From assembly GCF_035581365.1 (NCBI RefSeq), contig NZ_CP141590.1, positions 1,674,001 through 1,738,000 of the forward strand: a stretch of DNA of 64,000 nt, given 5' to 3'. How positions within the stretch are numbered: position 1 is the stretch's first letter; the number at the start of each line of letters is the position of its first letter. A program made the position numbers and the translations under genes. The DNA comes from Tsuneonella sp. CC-YZS046 (GTDB lineage Bacteria; Pseudomonadota; Alphaproteobacteria; Sphingomonadales; Sphingomonadaceae). Shown here piece by piece: positions 38,060 to 45,977 of this stretch. The notes beneath the pieces were generated by a model. It searched no databases. It had not been told where the DNA came from and worked only from the letters and a program-made list of their open reading frames with translations.

Positions 38060-38965
38060 ATGGCCAACTCGCCCCAGTCGCGTCCTCTCCTCGCACTCAG
38101 TCTCCGCCTTCTCGCAGTCGTCTGTCTTTCCACCATGGCCATGCTGGTGAAGCTCGGCGGGGATCATGGGGTGCATCTCTTCGAGATCATGTTCTGGCGC
38201 CAGTTCATCACGGTGCCGCTGATCCTCGCCTGGCTGTTCTTTCACAGGCAGCTGTTCCTCCTGAAAACCCCTCAGTTCGGCGCCCATATCCGCCGGGCGG
38301 GCCTGGGCGTGTTCGGCATGTCGCTGATGTTCGGCTCGTTTCTGGTCCTGCCGCTGGCGGAGGCGACGACCCTGAATTTCACGGTGCCGCTATTCGCCAC
38401 CCTGCTGTCCATGGTGATGCTGAAGGAGCATATCGGGCTGTGGCGCTGGTCCGCGCTGGCCATGGGCTTTGCGGGCGTGATCGTCATCACCCAGCCGGGC
38501 AGCGGCCACCTGCCCGCGCTGGGCGCCGCGCTGGGCCTGGGTTCGGCATTCCTGATGGCGCTGCTGTCGATCTACATCAAGGATCTCAATCGATCCGATC
38601 ACCCGCTGACCATCGTTTTCTGGTTTGCGGCCCTGGGCGCGCCGCTCACGGCGCTGAGCCTGCCTTTCGTGATGACGCCGCATGACGGCACGACCTGGGC
38701 GCTGCTGATCGCAACCGGGCTGGCGGGCACGGCGGCCCAACTCCTGCTTACACTGGCCCTTCGCTTCGGTGAGGTTTCGAGCGTGATCGTGATGGATTAC
38801 ACGGGCTTGATCTGGGCCACGCTTTACGGCGCGCTGATCTGGAACCACCTGCCGCCCGCCGCCACATGGTTCGGCGCCCCGCTCATCATCGGCGCGGGGC
38901 TTATCATCATCTGGCGCGAACATGCACTCTCTCGCGCGCATACCCTAGGTGTCACGCAGCCTTGA
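38060..38965 (+). CDS. DMT-superfamily (EamA-type) membrane transporter
   Basis: A 301-residue transporter with ten spans and two EamA repeats (FLVLPLAEATTLNFTVPLF; RFGEVSSVIVMDYTGLIWA). It resembles S-adenosylmethionine/RhaT-like carriers in its FWRQFITVPLILAWL start, but the substrate cannot be fixed. The EcfG-like promoter of the entericidin gene begins just 2 bp after its stop, so it marks the end of this unit. Confidence 0.84.
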   Translation: MANSPQSRPLLALSLRLLAVVCLSTMAMLVKLGGDHGVHLFEIMFWRQFITVPLILAWLFFHRQLFLLKTPQFGAHIRRAGLGVFGMSLMFGSFLVLPLAEATTLNFTVPLFATLLSMVMLKEHIGLWRWSALAMGFAGVIVITQPGSGHLPALGAALGLGSAFLMALLSIYIKDLNRSDHPLTIVFWFAALGAPLTALSLPFVMTPHDGTTWALLIATGLAGTAAQLLLTLALRFGEVSSVIVMDYTGLIWATLYGALIWNHLPPAATWFGAPLIIGAGLIIIWREHALSRAHTLGVTQP

Positions 38966-38966
38966 A

Positions 38967-38991
38967 GGAACCGGGCATCGTTTACAGCGTT
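38967..38991 (+). promoter_or_regulatory. EcfG (general stress response) type promoter
   Basis: GGAAC at 38967-38971 and CGTT at 38988-38991 are separated by exactly 16 bp, matching the alphaproteobacterial EcfG sigma consensus GGAAC-N16/17-CGTT. The start codon of the first entericidin is 50 bp further on. Entericidins are stress-regulated in other bacteria, which agrees. Confidence 0.75.
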
Positions 38992-39040
38992 GGGCAGGGA
39001 AAAGCGCGAATGCGCGAACGGATAGATGGAAGGAACTCCT

Positions 39041-39169
39041 ATGCTCCGCAAAATTCTGTTGGCCGTGGCCGCCGGTTCGATCGCCCTTGCCGCAACCGCC
39101 TGCAACACTGTCAAAGGCGCTGGCCGGGATATCGAATCGGTAGGCGAAGCGGGGGACAAGGCTCTCTAG
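39041..39169 (+). CDS. entericidin A/B family lipoprotein (copy 1)
   Basis: A 42-residue lipoprotein. Residues 1-20 are the signal peptide with core ILLAVAAGSIALAATAC, lipobox cysteine at 21, then NTVKGAGRDIESVGEAGD, the conserved entericidin mature peptide. Entericidins are small cell-envelope lipoproteins linked to stress and, in E. coli, to a bacteriolytic toxin/antidote pair. AAGGAAC precedes the ATG. An EcfG-like promoter lies upstream and a strong terminator follows. A second copy lies 166 bp downstream. Confidence 0.9.
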   Translation: MLRKILLAVAAGSIALAATACNTVKGAGRDIESVGEAGDKAL

Positions 39170-39206
39170 GGCCAGGACCTGGAGCCGGACAATTCGCGAT
39201 CGACCC

Positions 39207-39240
39207 AATGCCCGCCGGCTTCCGGCGGGCATTTGTCTTG
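39207..39240 (+). terminator. intrinsic terminator after entericidin copy 1
   Basis: AATGCCCGCCGG (39207-39218) and CCGGCGGGCATT (39222-39233) form a perfect 12 bp stem with a 3-base loop, followed by TGTCTTG. It separates the two entericidin genes. Confidence 0.85.
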
Positions 39241-39241
39241 C

Positions 39242-39273
39242 GCCGTTCATAATTAATGCCGTTCACAATTAAT
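39242..39273 (+). repeat. tandem 16 bp repeat before entericidin copy 2
   Basis: GCCGTTCATAATTAAT and GCCGTTCACAATTAAT follow one another directly and differ at one base. They lie between the terminator of copy 1 and the start of copy 2 and are very AT-rich for this genome, so they may include promoter or operator elements for copy 2. Confidence 0.7.
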
Positions 39274-39335
39274 GATCGAGTCAGGCGGGGGCGGGCAGGA
39301 GGCCGCACTGAAGCTGAGAACAGAAGGAAACATGG

Positions 39336-39464
39336 ATGATTCGCAATCTGCTGCTTGCCTTGATGCTGGGAACCATCGCGATCGGCGCAACCGCCTGCAA
39401 CACGGTCAAGGGTCTGGGCCGGGATATCGAATCCGTGGGAGAAGCAGGCGACCGCGCGATATGA
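39336..39464 (+). CDS. entericidin A/B family lipoprotein (copy 2)
   Basis: A 42-residue paralogue of the gene at 39041. The signal peptide core is LLLALMLGTIAIGATAC, the lipobox cysteine is residue 21, and the mature part NTVKGLGRDIESVGEAGDRA is nearly identical to copy 1. AGAAGGAAA precedes the start. An overlapping ATG at 39332 in another frame was rejected. Copy 2 has no EcfG-type promoter that I can see, so the two copies may respond to different signals. Confidence 0.88.
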   Translation: MIRNLLLALMLGTIAIGATACNTVKGLGRDIESVGEAGDRAI

Positions 39465-39477
39465 TGGCCGCTGCGGC

Positions 39478-40071
39478 TCACGCCTTCCGGTAAACCAGGG
39501 TCAGGTTGTTCGCGGGCATCTCGATGCGCCGTGTGCGGGCAAAACCACGGCTTTCGGCAAGGCTGTCCAGGCTGCTCAGCTGACGCAGGCCCCATTGCGC
39601 ATTGCGCGCCTTCAGATTTTCGTCGAACGCGAGATTGGTGGGGGCCGTTTCCACATCCGCTTCCAGATAAGGCCCGTAGAGGACCAGCGGGGCGCCTGAC
39701 GCCAGCAGCGCCTGACCCCCGGCGAACAGACCCTCAGTGGCTTCCCACGGGCTGATGTGAACCATGTTGATGCAGAGAATCGCATCGGCGCGGGATATCG
39801 GCCAATCGCGCATTTGCGTGTCGAGATACAGCGGAGCGCGAAGATTGGGCGTTCCCTCGTCCACCCGCCAGGCCGCAATCGAAGCCAGCGCCTCGCGCGA
39901 CGGATCGCTCGGCTGCCACTCCAGACCGGGATAGCGCCCCGCAAAATAGATGGCATGTTCGCCCGAACCGCTGGCGATCTCGAGCAGCAGCCCGTATCGG
40001 GGCAATTCCTGGTCAAGGATAACCGCCAGCGGTTCGCGGTTGCGGGCAGTGGCAGGGGCATGTTGCTTCAT
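39478..40071 (-). CDS. DUF938 family, SAM-dependent methyltransferase-like protein
   Basis: A 197-residue protein of the DUF938 family. LLEIASGSGEHAIYFA is the glycine-rich SAM-binding loop, and ADAILCINMVHISPWEAT is the family signature. The Rossmann methyltransferase fold is likely; the substrate is unknown. The frame is open for 61 codons upstream, but the conserved N terminus (ATARNREPLAVILDQEL) begins just after the ATG at 40071. It lies 40 bp after the atypical SDR gene on the same strand. Confidence 0.88.
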   Translation of the reverse strand: MKQHAPATARNREPLAVILDQELPRYGLLLEIASGSGEHAIYFAGRYPGLEWQPSDPSREALASIAAWRVDEGTPNLRAPLYLDTQMRDWPISRADAILCINMVHISPWEATEGLFAGGQALLASGAPLVLYGPYLEADVETAPTNLAFDENLKARNAQWGLRQLSSLDSLAESRGFARTRRIEMPANNLTLVYRKA

Positions 40072-40111
40072 GTCAGAGCTTTCCCATTCGGCAGGCCGAA
40101 CATCGCGCTCG

Positions 40112-40792
40112 TTAGCCGGTGAACCGGCGCGCAGCGCGCAGCAAGGCGTCGTGTTCGTGGATGAAGCGTCCTCCGGCCTTCTCGCGCGCCAGGCCAAGCA
40201 TGGCTTCGACCAGCCGCTCCGCCGAGATCGATCGCCATGCCCGATAGCGGCCATTCAGGAACAGATCCATTATCGGGCTTAGAAGCATAATCAGGCGCTC
40301 CCCCAGCCTGGAATCGTCGGCCCTCGCCCCACGCAACAGTCCGGGGCGGACAATATCCAGCCGCGTGAAGCGCAGCTTCATCAGAGCCTGCTCCACTTCA
40401 CCCTTCACCCGAAGGTAGAGATGCTTGCTGGCCAGGTCCGCCCCCGCCGAAGATACGAAGATGAACTGCCTTGCTCCCGCTTCCCGGGCGGCATGGGCGA
40501 CCGCCAGGACAAGCCGTTCGTCCACCGCGCGAAACGCCTGCTCGTCCTTCCCCGCCTTGCTCCAGGTCGTGCCCAGCGCACAGATAACCGCTTCCGGCTG
40601 CAACGCCCACAAGGTTTCGGCCCAGTTCTCCGTATCGGCCACGAACATTTCCATTCGGGCGCCCGGCGGCAATTCCATCCGCTGCCGCGCGATCGCCCCC
40701 AGACGGATGCCGGGCAATCCGACGCAGCGAGCGATCAGCGTCCTTCCCACAAGCCCCGTCGCGCCGACCAGCGCGATGCGCATGTCAGACAT
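40112..40792 (-). CDS. atypical SDR / NAD(P)-binding protein (HTATIP2-like)
   Basis: A 226-residue protein with the N-terminal dinucleotide-binding ALVGATGLVGRTLI, VICALGTTWSKAGK in the middle and FIFVSSAGADLASKHLYLRV, where the Tyr-x3-Lys of SDRs is altered to YLRVK. This matches the HTATIP2/NAD(P)H-binding subgroup of atypical SDRs. The reaction is unknown. The start at 40792 overlaps the dgt stop by 8 bp, so the two are translationally coupled. Confidence 0.83.
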   Translation of the reverse strand: MSDMRIALVGATGLVGRTLIARCVGLPGIRLGAIARQRMELPPGARMEMFVADTENWAETLWALQPEAVICALGTTWSKAGKDEQAFRAVDERLVLAVAHAAREAGARQFIFVSSAGADLASKHLYLRVKGEVEQALMKLRFTRLDIVRPGLLRGARADDSRLGERLIMLLSPIMDLFLNGRYRAWRSISAERLVEAMLGLAREKAGGRFIHEHDALLRAARRFTG

Positions 40793-41945
40793 TGCGCAGA
40801 CCCGCCGGCGTCCTGCCGAAAATATGGGCATGCTGATCGATCGCATACCGGTCGGTCATTCCGGCAATGAAATCCGCAATATGGCGGCTGCGGCCCGGCT
40901 CGATGTCCGGCAGGGTTTGGAACCAGCGTTCGGCAAGCAGGGAGCTATCCCGCAAAAACGCCGAAAACAGCCTGGCTATGACCTCGCGGGCCGTTTCCGC
41001 CGCCGCCGCCTGATCCGGATGATAATATAATCTGTCATACATGAAGCGCTTGAGCTTTCGCTCCTCGACTGCCAGCGTCGGAGAAAACGACGCCAACGGG
41101 CGGCCCGCCGCGCGGATTTCCTCAATGGAGAGGACGTCTCGCGTATTCTCGCGCGTCTGCGCGACCAGATCGTTCACCATCAGGCCGATCTGGCCCCGTA
41201 TCAATTCCCGCAAGCGCCTGTCCTGCGGGGCATGGGGGAAACGCTTCTCGACCCGGCGCCATTGATCCGCGATGAAATCCAGCGTGAGCAGGTCGTCCAA
41301 TTGCAGGAAGCCGGCCCGCAAGCCATCGTCTATATCGTGATTGTCATAGGCGATGTCGTCGGAAAGCGCGGCAACCTGCGCCTCAAGCGACGGCCAGCTG
41401 CCAAGCTCCAGCGGAAACGCCGTATCCAGTTCGGCAAGCGCCCAGTTCGGCGCCACGACCGGCCCATTGTGCTTGGCCAGGCCTTCCAGCACCTCCCAGC
41501 TCAGATTCAGGCCGTCATGATCGCAATAGGGGCTTTCCAGCCGCATCAGAGTGCGCAGAGACTGGGCGTTGTGATCGAAACCGCCGCACGGGCGCAGGGC
41601 TTCATCCAGCGCCTGCTCGCCCGCATGGCCGAAGGGCGGATGGCCGATATCATGCGCAAGGCAGAGCGCTTCGGCCAGATCCTCGTCCAGGCCAAGCGCA
41701 CGCGCCACCACCCGGCCGATCTGCGCGACCTCGAGGCTGTGGGTCAGTCTGACGCGGTAATGATCGCCGTCGGGGGCAATGAACACCTGCGTCTTGTGGC
41801 GCAGGCGGCGAAAGGCGATGGAATGAATGATCCGGTCGCGGTCGCGCTGAAATTCGGTACGGGGGCCGCGCGTTCCGGTGCGATCCTCAGCAAACTCGCG
41901 GCCACGCGACTGCGCGGGATCGGCGGCAAAGGAAGTGCGGGTCAT
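40785..41945 (-). CDS. dgt: deoxyguanosinetriphosphate triphosphohydrolase-like HD protein
   Basis: A 386-residue Dgt-like enzyme that releases tripolyphosphate from dNTPs. The metal-binding HD residues are His69 (RLTHSLEVAQ) and His98-Asp99 (LAHDIGHPPFGHAGE), with the last Asp in SDDIAYDNHDIDD. The N-terminal DRTGTRGPRTEFQRDRDRII is typical of the alphaproteobacterial type. It may help keep dNTP pools in balance. It leads the dgt-SDR-DUF938 run. Confidence 0.93.
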   Translation of the reverse strand: MTRTSFAADPAQSRGREFAEDRTGTRGPRTEFQRDRDRIIHSIAFRRLRHKTQVFIAPDGDHYRVRLTHSLEVAQIGRVVARALGLDEDLAEALCLAHDIGHPPFGHAGEQALDEALRPCGGFDHNAQSLRTLMRLESPYCDHDGLNLSWEVLEGLAKHNGPVVAPNWALAELDTAFPLELGSWPSLEAQVAALSDDIAYDNHDIDDGLRAGFLQLDDLLTLDFIADQWRRVEKRFPHAPQDRRLRELIRGQIGLMVNDLVAQTRENTRDVLSIEEIRAAGRPLASFSPTLAVEERKLKRFMYDRLYYHPDQAAAAETAREVIARLFSAFLRDSSLLAERWFQTLPDIEPGRSRHIADFIAGMTDRYAIDQHAHIFGRTPAGLRNV

Positions 41946-41966
41946 CGGTCGCGAGTGCTACGCATT

Positions 41967-42012
41967 CGGACAGGGGTTGGCAATGGGCGAGGCCGCTGCC
42001 AACCCCTGTCCG
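41967..42012 (-). terminator. perfect 16 bp hairpin between racemase and dgt
   Basis: CGGACAGGGGTTGGCA (41967-41982) and TGCCAACCCCTGTCCG (41997-42012) are a perfect inverted repeat with a 14-base loop. It begins one base after the stop of the racemase gene (minus strand) and ends 21 bp before the dgt start. There is no T run, so it would act as a tail-less terminator or RNA-stabilising structure. Confidence 0.7.
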
Positions 42013-42013
42013 T

Positions 42014-42712
42014 TCAATCCTCGCCGAGAATCCAGTCCGCCGCCTTTTCCGAATGTATCCGCGTGCAATCGTAAATCGGCAGCACATTGGCATCCACATC
42101 CACCAGCATTTCCAGTTCCGTGCAGGCCAGCACGATCGCCCGGGCGCCTTCCTGCGCCTTTACCGTGATAATGGTCTTGAGCGTCCGCTCCGCACTGCGC
42201 GTAACCTTGCCGTGCATCAACTCTTCATAGATGATCCGGTCCAGCGCCTCGACATTGCGCATGTCGGGCGGCAGCAGATCTATCCCATGCGCCACCAGCC
42301 GCTGGCGGTAGAAGCTCTCCGTCATGACATTGCGCGTGCCCATCAGCGAGGCGATCTTCACACCATCCGCGCCCATGCGTTCACCCACGCATTCGGCGAT
42401 GTGAAGGATGGGGATGCTCACCGCATCGGCAACCCGGTCATAGACCTTGTGCATGGAATTGGCGCCGATTATCACCGCCCCCGCCCCGGCCTGCTCCAGC
42501 CGCCGCGCCGAAGCGATCAGCACTTCCGCCGCGCGGTCCCAATCCTCGGGCGAGGTCAGTCCGCTCAATTCCGTGAAGTCGAGACTTTCTATCAGCAGGG
42601 GCGCACTGGCCATCGGAAAGCCAGCACGCTGCTGAATGATCCGATTGATATGCTCGTAATAGGTACGGGTCGAAACCCAGCTCATTCCGCCGATCAGACC
42701 AAGTTTACGCAA
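42014..42712 (-). CDS. aspartate/glutamate racemase family protein
   Basis: A 232-residue member of the Asp/Glu racemase superfamily (RacX/YgeA branch). KLGLIGGMSWVSTRTYYEHI is the N-terminal signature. The two catalytic cysteine positions are GANSMHKV (the first Cys replaced, as in RacX-like enzymes where Thr/Asn-Thr is found) and VLACTELEML with Cys. Loss of the first cysteine suggests it may act on broad D-amino acids or have altered chemistry. It has its own start after a 144 bp gap from pntB and ends at a strong hairpin. Confidence 0.85.
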   Translation of the reverse strand: MRKLGLIGGMSWVSTRTYYEHINRIIQQRAGFPMASAPLLIESLDFTELSGLTSPEDWDRAAEVLIASARRLEQAGAGAVIIGANSMHKVYDRVADAVSIPILHIAECVGERMGADGVKIASLMGTRNVMTESFYRQRLVAHGIDLLPPDMRNVEALDRIIYEELMHGKVTRSAERTLKTIITVKAQEGARAIVLACTELEMLVDVDANVLPIYDCTRIHSEKAADWILGED

Positions 42713-42856
42713 TGTCCCGATTTCCCGCTGCCACCATGAACCAACCCTGGCAGTCCGCCCATAGCCGAATCAACCGCCGGGGAAGATTAGCTGTGGCGAA
42801 TATGCGACGGCAAGCATTGCAGGGCCGCTATTCCACTACCGCCCCGCATGACGATC
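42713..42856. other. intergenic gap, no clear feature
   Basis: 144 bp between the racemase start and the pntB stop. No gene, repeat or obvious promoter box was seen; the racemase promoter should lie here. Confidence 0.4.
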
Positions 42857-44413
42857 TCAATGCTGGAGCGCCTTGACGATCTCCTCCACCATCTTCTTCG
42901 CGTCGGCCAGCAGCATCATGGTCTGATCCATGTAGAACACATCATTGTCGACGCCGGAATAGCCGACACCGCCCATCGAGCGCTTGATGAAGAAGATCGT
43001 CTTGGCCTTGTCCACATCGAACACGGGCATGCCGTAGATCGGGCTGGACTTGTCAGTGCGCGCGGCCGGGTTGACGACGTCATTCGCGCCGATGATGAAG
43101 GCCACGTCGGTCTGCGCGAACTCCCCATTGATGTCTTCCAGCTCGAAGACTTCATCATAGGGCACGTTCGCTTCCGCCAGCAGCACGTTCATGTGGCCGG
43201 GCATCCGTCCGGCAACCGGATGGATCGCATATTTCACCGAAACGCCCGCTTCCTTGAGCAAATCGCCCATCTCGCGCAGCACATGCTGGGCCTGGGCGAC
43301 CGCCATGCCATAGCCGGGGATGATGATGACCTGGTTCGCTTCCTTCATCAGGAAGGCGGCATCTTCCGCGCTGCCGCGCTTCCATGGGCGATCCACCTTG
43401 GCCGCGCCACCGGCGCTGTCGCCGGAACTGTCCGCGCCGAAGCCGCCCGCGATCACCGAGATGAAGCTGCGGTTCATGGCGCGGCACATGATGTAGCTGA
43501 GGATCGCGCCCGAGCTGCCGACCAGCGCGCCGGTCACGATCATCGCCGTATTGTGGAGCGTGAAGCCCATCGCCGCGGCGGCCCAGCCCGAATAGGAATT
43601 GAGCATCGAGACGACGACCGGCATGTCCGCCCCGCCGATCGGGATAATCAGCAGGAAGCCGATCAGGAACGACAATAGGGTGATGGCCGCGATCACCTCG
43701 ATCGACTGATCGAGCGTGAAATAAGCGGTCAGCCCAACGATCAGCGCCAGCGTGCCCAGATTGATCACATGGCGGGCAGGCAGCAGGATCGGCGCCCCGC
43801 TCATCTTCCCGGCCAGTTTGAGGAAGGCGATGACGGAACCGGAGAAAGTGATCGCGCCGATGGCGATGCCCAGCCCCATTTCGACCCGGCTGACCGGATT
43901 GATGACGCCATCCTTCAGGATCTCGAACGCGCCGGGATTGAGATAGGCAGCCCAACCCACCAGCACGGCGGCCAAGCCGACGAGGCTGTGGAAGGCAGCC
44001 ACGAGCTGCGGCATGTCGGTCATCGCGATCTTGCGGGCAATGACCCAGCCGATCCCGCCACCGATCGCGATCGCGATCAGGATTTCCGGCAGGCCCGCGA
44101 TGTCATGCGTGACCAGCGTCGTCACCACCGCGATCAGCATGCCGACCATGCCGAAGCGATTGCCGCGCCGGGACGATGCCGGCGACGAGAGGCCGCGCAG
44201 CGAAAGGATGAAAAGAACGCCGGCCACGAGATAAGCGAGCGCAACCCAAGGATTCACGGCATGGGCGACATCCGCGCCCGTCGATGCGCAGGCCGGGCCT
44301 GCTCCCGAAATCATCATTCCGGCGAAAGCCGGAAGCGCCAGCCACCGGCGCGCATTCTTGCGACCCGAGGTTCCAGCCTGGGCCGGGGTGACGTCAAGAT
44401 AGCGGGAGCCCAT
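42857..44413 (-). CDS. pntB: NAD(P) transhydrogenase subunit beta, with repeat-derived N-terminal extension
   Basis: A 518-residue PntB, the membrane plus NADP-binding subunit of the proton-translocating transhydrogenase that makes NADPH. WVALAYLVAGVLFILSLRGL opens the first membrane span, and the NADP domain has VIIIPGYGMAVAQAQHVLRE and DVAFIIGANDVVNPAA. Family members are about 460-475 residues; this one has about 50 extra at the N terminus. Codons from VTPAQAG to FAGMM come from a palindromic repeat (44314-44392), and the result, RRWLALPAFAGMMISGAGPA, looks like a signal peptide. The start ATG overlaps the pntAB stop (TGATG). Confidence 0.93.
   Translation of the reverse strand: MGSRYLDVTPAQAGTSGRKNARRWLALPAFAGMMISGAGPACASTGADVAHAVNPWVALAYLVAGVLFILSLRGLSSPASSRRGNRFGMVGMLIAVVTTLVTHDIAGLPEILIAIAIGGGIGWVIARKIAMTDMPQLVAAFHSLVGLAAVLVGWAAYLNPGAFEILKDGVINPVSRVEMGLGIAIGAITFSGSVIAFLKLAGKMSGAPILLPARHVINLGTLALIVGLTAYFTLDQSIEVIAAITLLSFLIGFLLIIPIGGADMPVVVSMLNSYSGWAAAAMGFTLHNTAMIVTGALVGSSGAILSYIMCRAMNRSFISVIAGGFGADSSGDSAGGAAKVDRPWKRGSAEDAAFLMKEANQVIIIPGYGMAVAQAQHVLREMGDLLKEAGVSVKYAIHPVAGRMPGHMNVLLAEANVPYDEVFELEDINGEFAQTDVAFIIGANDVVNPAARTDKSSPIYGMPVFDVDKAKTIFFIKRSMGGVGYSGVDNDVFYMDQTMMLLADAKKMVEEIVKALQH
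44314..44392 (-). repeat. REP-like palindromic element, copy 3, inside pntB
   Basis: The facing units TCATTCCGGCGAAAGCCGGA and TTCCAGCCTGGGCCGGGG, the latter followed by TGAC, span 79 bp, the same length and layout as the palindrome at 4541-4619. Here the element has no stop codon in frame and is translated as part of the PntB N terminus. The hairpin part (GGACAGCGG...) seen in copies 1 and 2 is absent. Confidence 0.75.
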
Positions 44414-44697
44414 CACTTGCGCTCCTTCTTCTTGTACATCGCCAGCATCCGTTCGGTCACGGCGAAGCCGCCGAAGATATTGACGCTCGCCAGCACGACG
44501 CCGACCAGCCCGAGCCACTTCGCAGCCGGAACGCCTGCGGCGGCAGCCGCGATCAGGGCGCCGACAATGATGACCGACGAGATTGCGTTGGTGACCGCCA
44601 TCAGCGGCGTATGCAGCGCCGGAGTGACCGACCAGACGACGTAATAGCCCACGAAGCAGGCCAATACGAAGATCGACAGGATAGAGATGAAATCCAT
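44413..44697 (-). CDS. pntAB: NAD(P) transhydrogenase subunit alpha part 2
   Basis: A 94-residue membrane subunit with three spans (FVLACFVGYYVVWSV, VGALIAAAAAGVPAA, VLASVNIFGGFAVTERML). It corresponds to the C-terminal membrane part of E. coli PntA, split off as in other alphaproteobacteria. It starts 18 bp after the pntAA stop and overlaps the pntB start by one base, so all three are made together. Confidence 0.95.
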   Translation of the reverse strand: MDFISILSIFVLACFVGYYVVWSVTPALHTPLMAVTNAISSVIIVGALIAAAAAGVPAAKWLGLVGVVLASVNIFGGFAVTERMLAMYKKKERK

Positions 44698-44715
44698 TTG
44701 CGGCCCCCTTCCCGC

Positions 44716-45849
44716 TCAGCCCGACAGGCGCTGATTGACGACCTTGCCGTCCTTGGTCAGGCGCACGGCATCGCCGATTTCCTCATCGAGGATCGGCCTG
44801 CCCTGCTCCTTGTCCCAGAAGGCGGAGAGGAAGTTGTAAAGATTGCGCGAGAACAAGGCCGATGCATCAGCCGCGAGATGCGCGGGCGTGTTGGAATAGC
44901 CCATGATCTTCACACCATGACGTTCCACCACCTGATCGGCCACGGAACCTTCGACATTGCCGCCCTGCGCGACCGCGAGGTCGAAAATGACGCTGCCAGG
45001 CTTCATCGAGGCGATCTGGGCGTCTGAAATCAGGCGCGGCGCGGCCCGGCCCGGAATCAGCGCCGTGGTGATGACGATATCCTGCTTGGCGATATGGCTG
45101 GAAACCAGCTCGGCCTGCGCCTTCTGGTATTCCTCGCTCATCTCGGTGGCGTAGCCGCCCGCGCCCTCACCCTCGATCCCGGCCACGCTCTCCACGAAGA
45201 TCGGCTTGGCGCCGAGCGACTGGATCTGCTCCCTGGTGGCGGAACGCACATCCGTGGCGGAAACCTGCGCGCCCAGACGGCGGGCCGTCGCGATGGCCTG
45301 CAGGCCCGCCACGCCCACGCCCATGACGAAGCAGCGCGCCGCGGTGATCGTGCCTGCGGCGGTCATCATCATGGGAAAGGCGCGGCCGTAGGTATCGGCG
45401 GCGGCAATCACCGCCTTGTAACCGGCAAGATTGGACTGGCTCGACAGCACGTCCATGGATTGCGCACGGGTGATACGCGGCATGAATTCCATGGCCAGCG
45501 CCTCGATTCCCGCCGCCGCATAGGCATCTATCCGGGGACGCTGCCCGAACGGGTCCAATACCGCCGCCAGCAAGACACCCGGCTTGGCGCCGGCCAGCAA
45601 GGCAGGTTCCGGCCCCTGAACGCCGAACACGATGTCCGCATCCTTGACCACCGGATCGAGCGCGCCGACTTCGGCGCCAGCTTCCCGGTAGGCCTCGTCG
45701 CTGATCGAAGCATCCGCTCCAGCGCCGGTCTCCACGGCGACAACAGCCCCAAGAGCGATGAATTTCTTCACCGTTTCCGGGGTTGCCGACACCCTGCTCT
45801 CGCCGTCCGCCCTTTCCTTAAGGACGGCGATCCTCACTGAAGCTGCCAT
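44716..45849 (-). CDS. pntAA: NAD(P) transhydrogenase subunit alpha part 1
   Basis: A 377-residue soluble NAD-binding subunit. IAVLKERADGESRVSATPET is the conserved N terminus, and MGVGVAGLQAIATARRLGAQ is the NAD-binding Rossmann motif. It is related to alanine dehydrogenase. I chose 45849 since the 21 codons above it have no family similarity. It leads the pntAA-pntAB-pntB operon, with the COX subunit gene just 5 bp upstream on the same strand. Confidence 0.95.
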   Translation of the reverse strand: MAASVRIAVLKERADGESRVSATPETVKKFIALGAVVAVETGAGADASISDEAYREAGAEVGALDPVVKDADIVFGVQGPEPALLAGAKPGVLLAAVLDPFGQRPRIDAYAAAGIEALAMEFMPRITRAQSMDVLSSQSNLAGYKAVIAAADTYGRAFPMMMTAAGTITAARCFVMGVGVAGLQAIATARRLGAQVSATDVRSATREQIQSLGAKPIFVESVAGIEGEGAGGYATEMSEEYQKAQAELVSSHIAKQDIVITTALIPGRAAPRLISDAQIASMKPGSVIFDLAVAQGGNVEGSVADQVVERHGVKIMGYSNTPAHLAADASALFSRNLYNFLSAFWDKEQGRPILDEEIGDAVRLTKDGKVVNQRLSG

Positions 45850-45854
45850 CGAGG

Positions 45855-45977
45855 TCAGGCGATCAGGATAAGCACTAGCAGCACGATCAACGCGATGATC
45901 GGCGCGGCCCACTTAATCATCGTGATGAAGCCGCTGTAGGTCTTTTCAGCGGCTTTCATGTCATTTGCCGAACCCAT
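45855..45977 (-). CDS. aa3-type cytochrome c oxidase subunit IV
   Basis: A 40-residue single-span membrane protein. GSANDMKAAEKTYSGFITMI and a following hydrophobic run (IIALIVLLVLILIA) match the tiny subunit IV of alphaproteobacterial aa3 oxidases, which stabilises the enzyme. The frame is open for 22 codons above, but the family N terminus begins at 45977. It is 5 bp from pntAA and probably in the same transcript, though the main oxidase genes are elsewhere. Confidence 0.88.
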   Translation of the reverse strand: MGSANDMKAAEKTYSGFITMIKWAAPIIALIVLLVLILIA

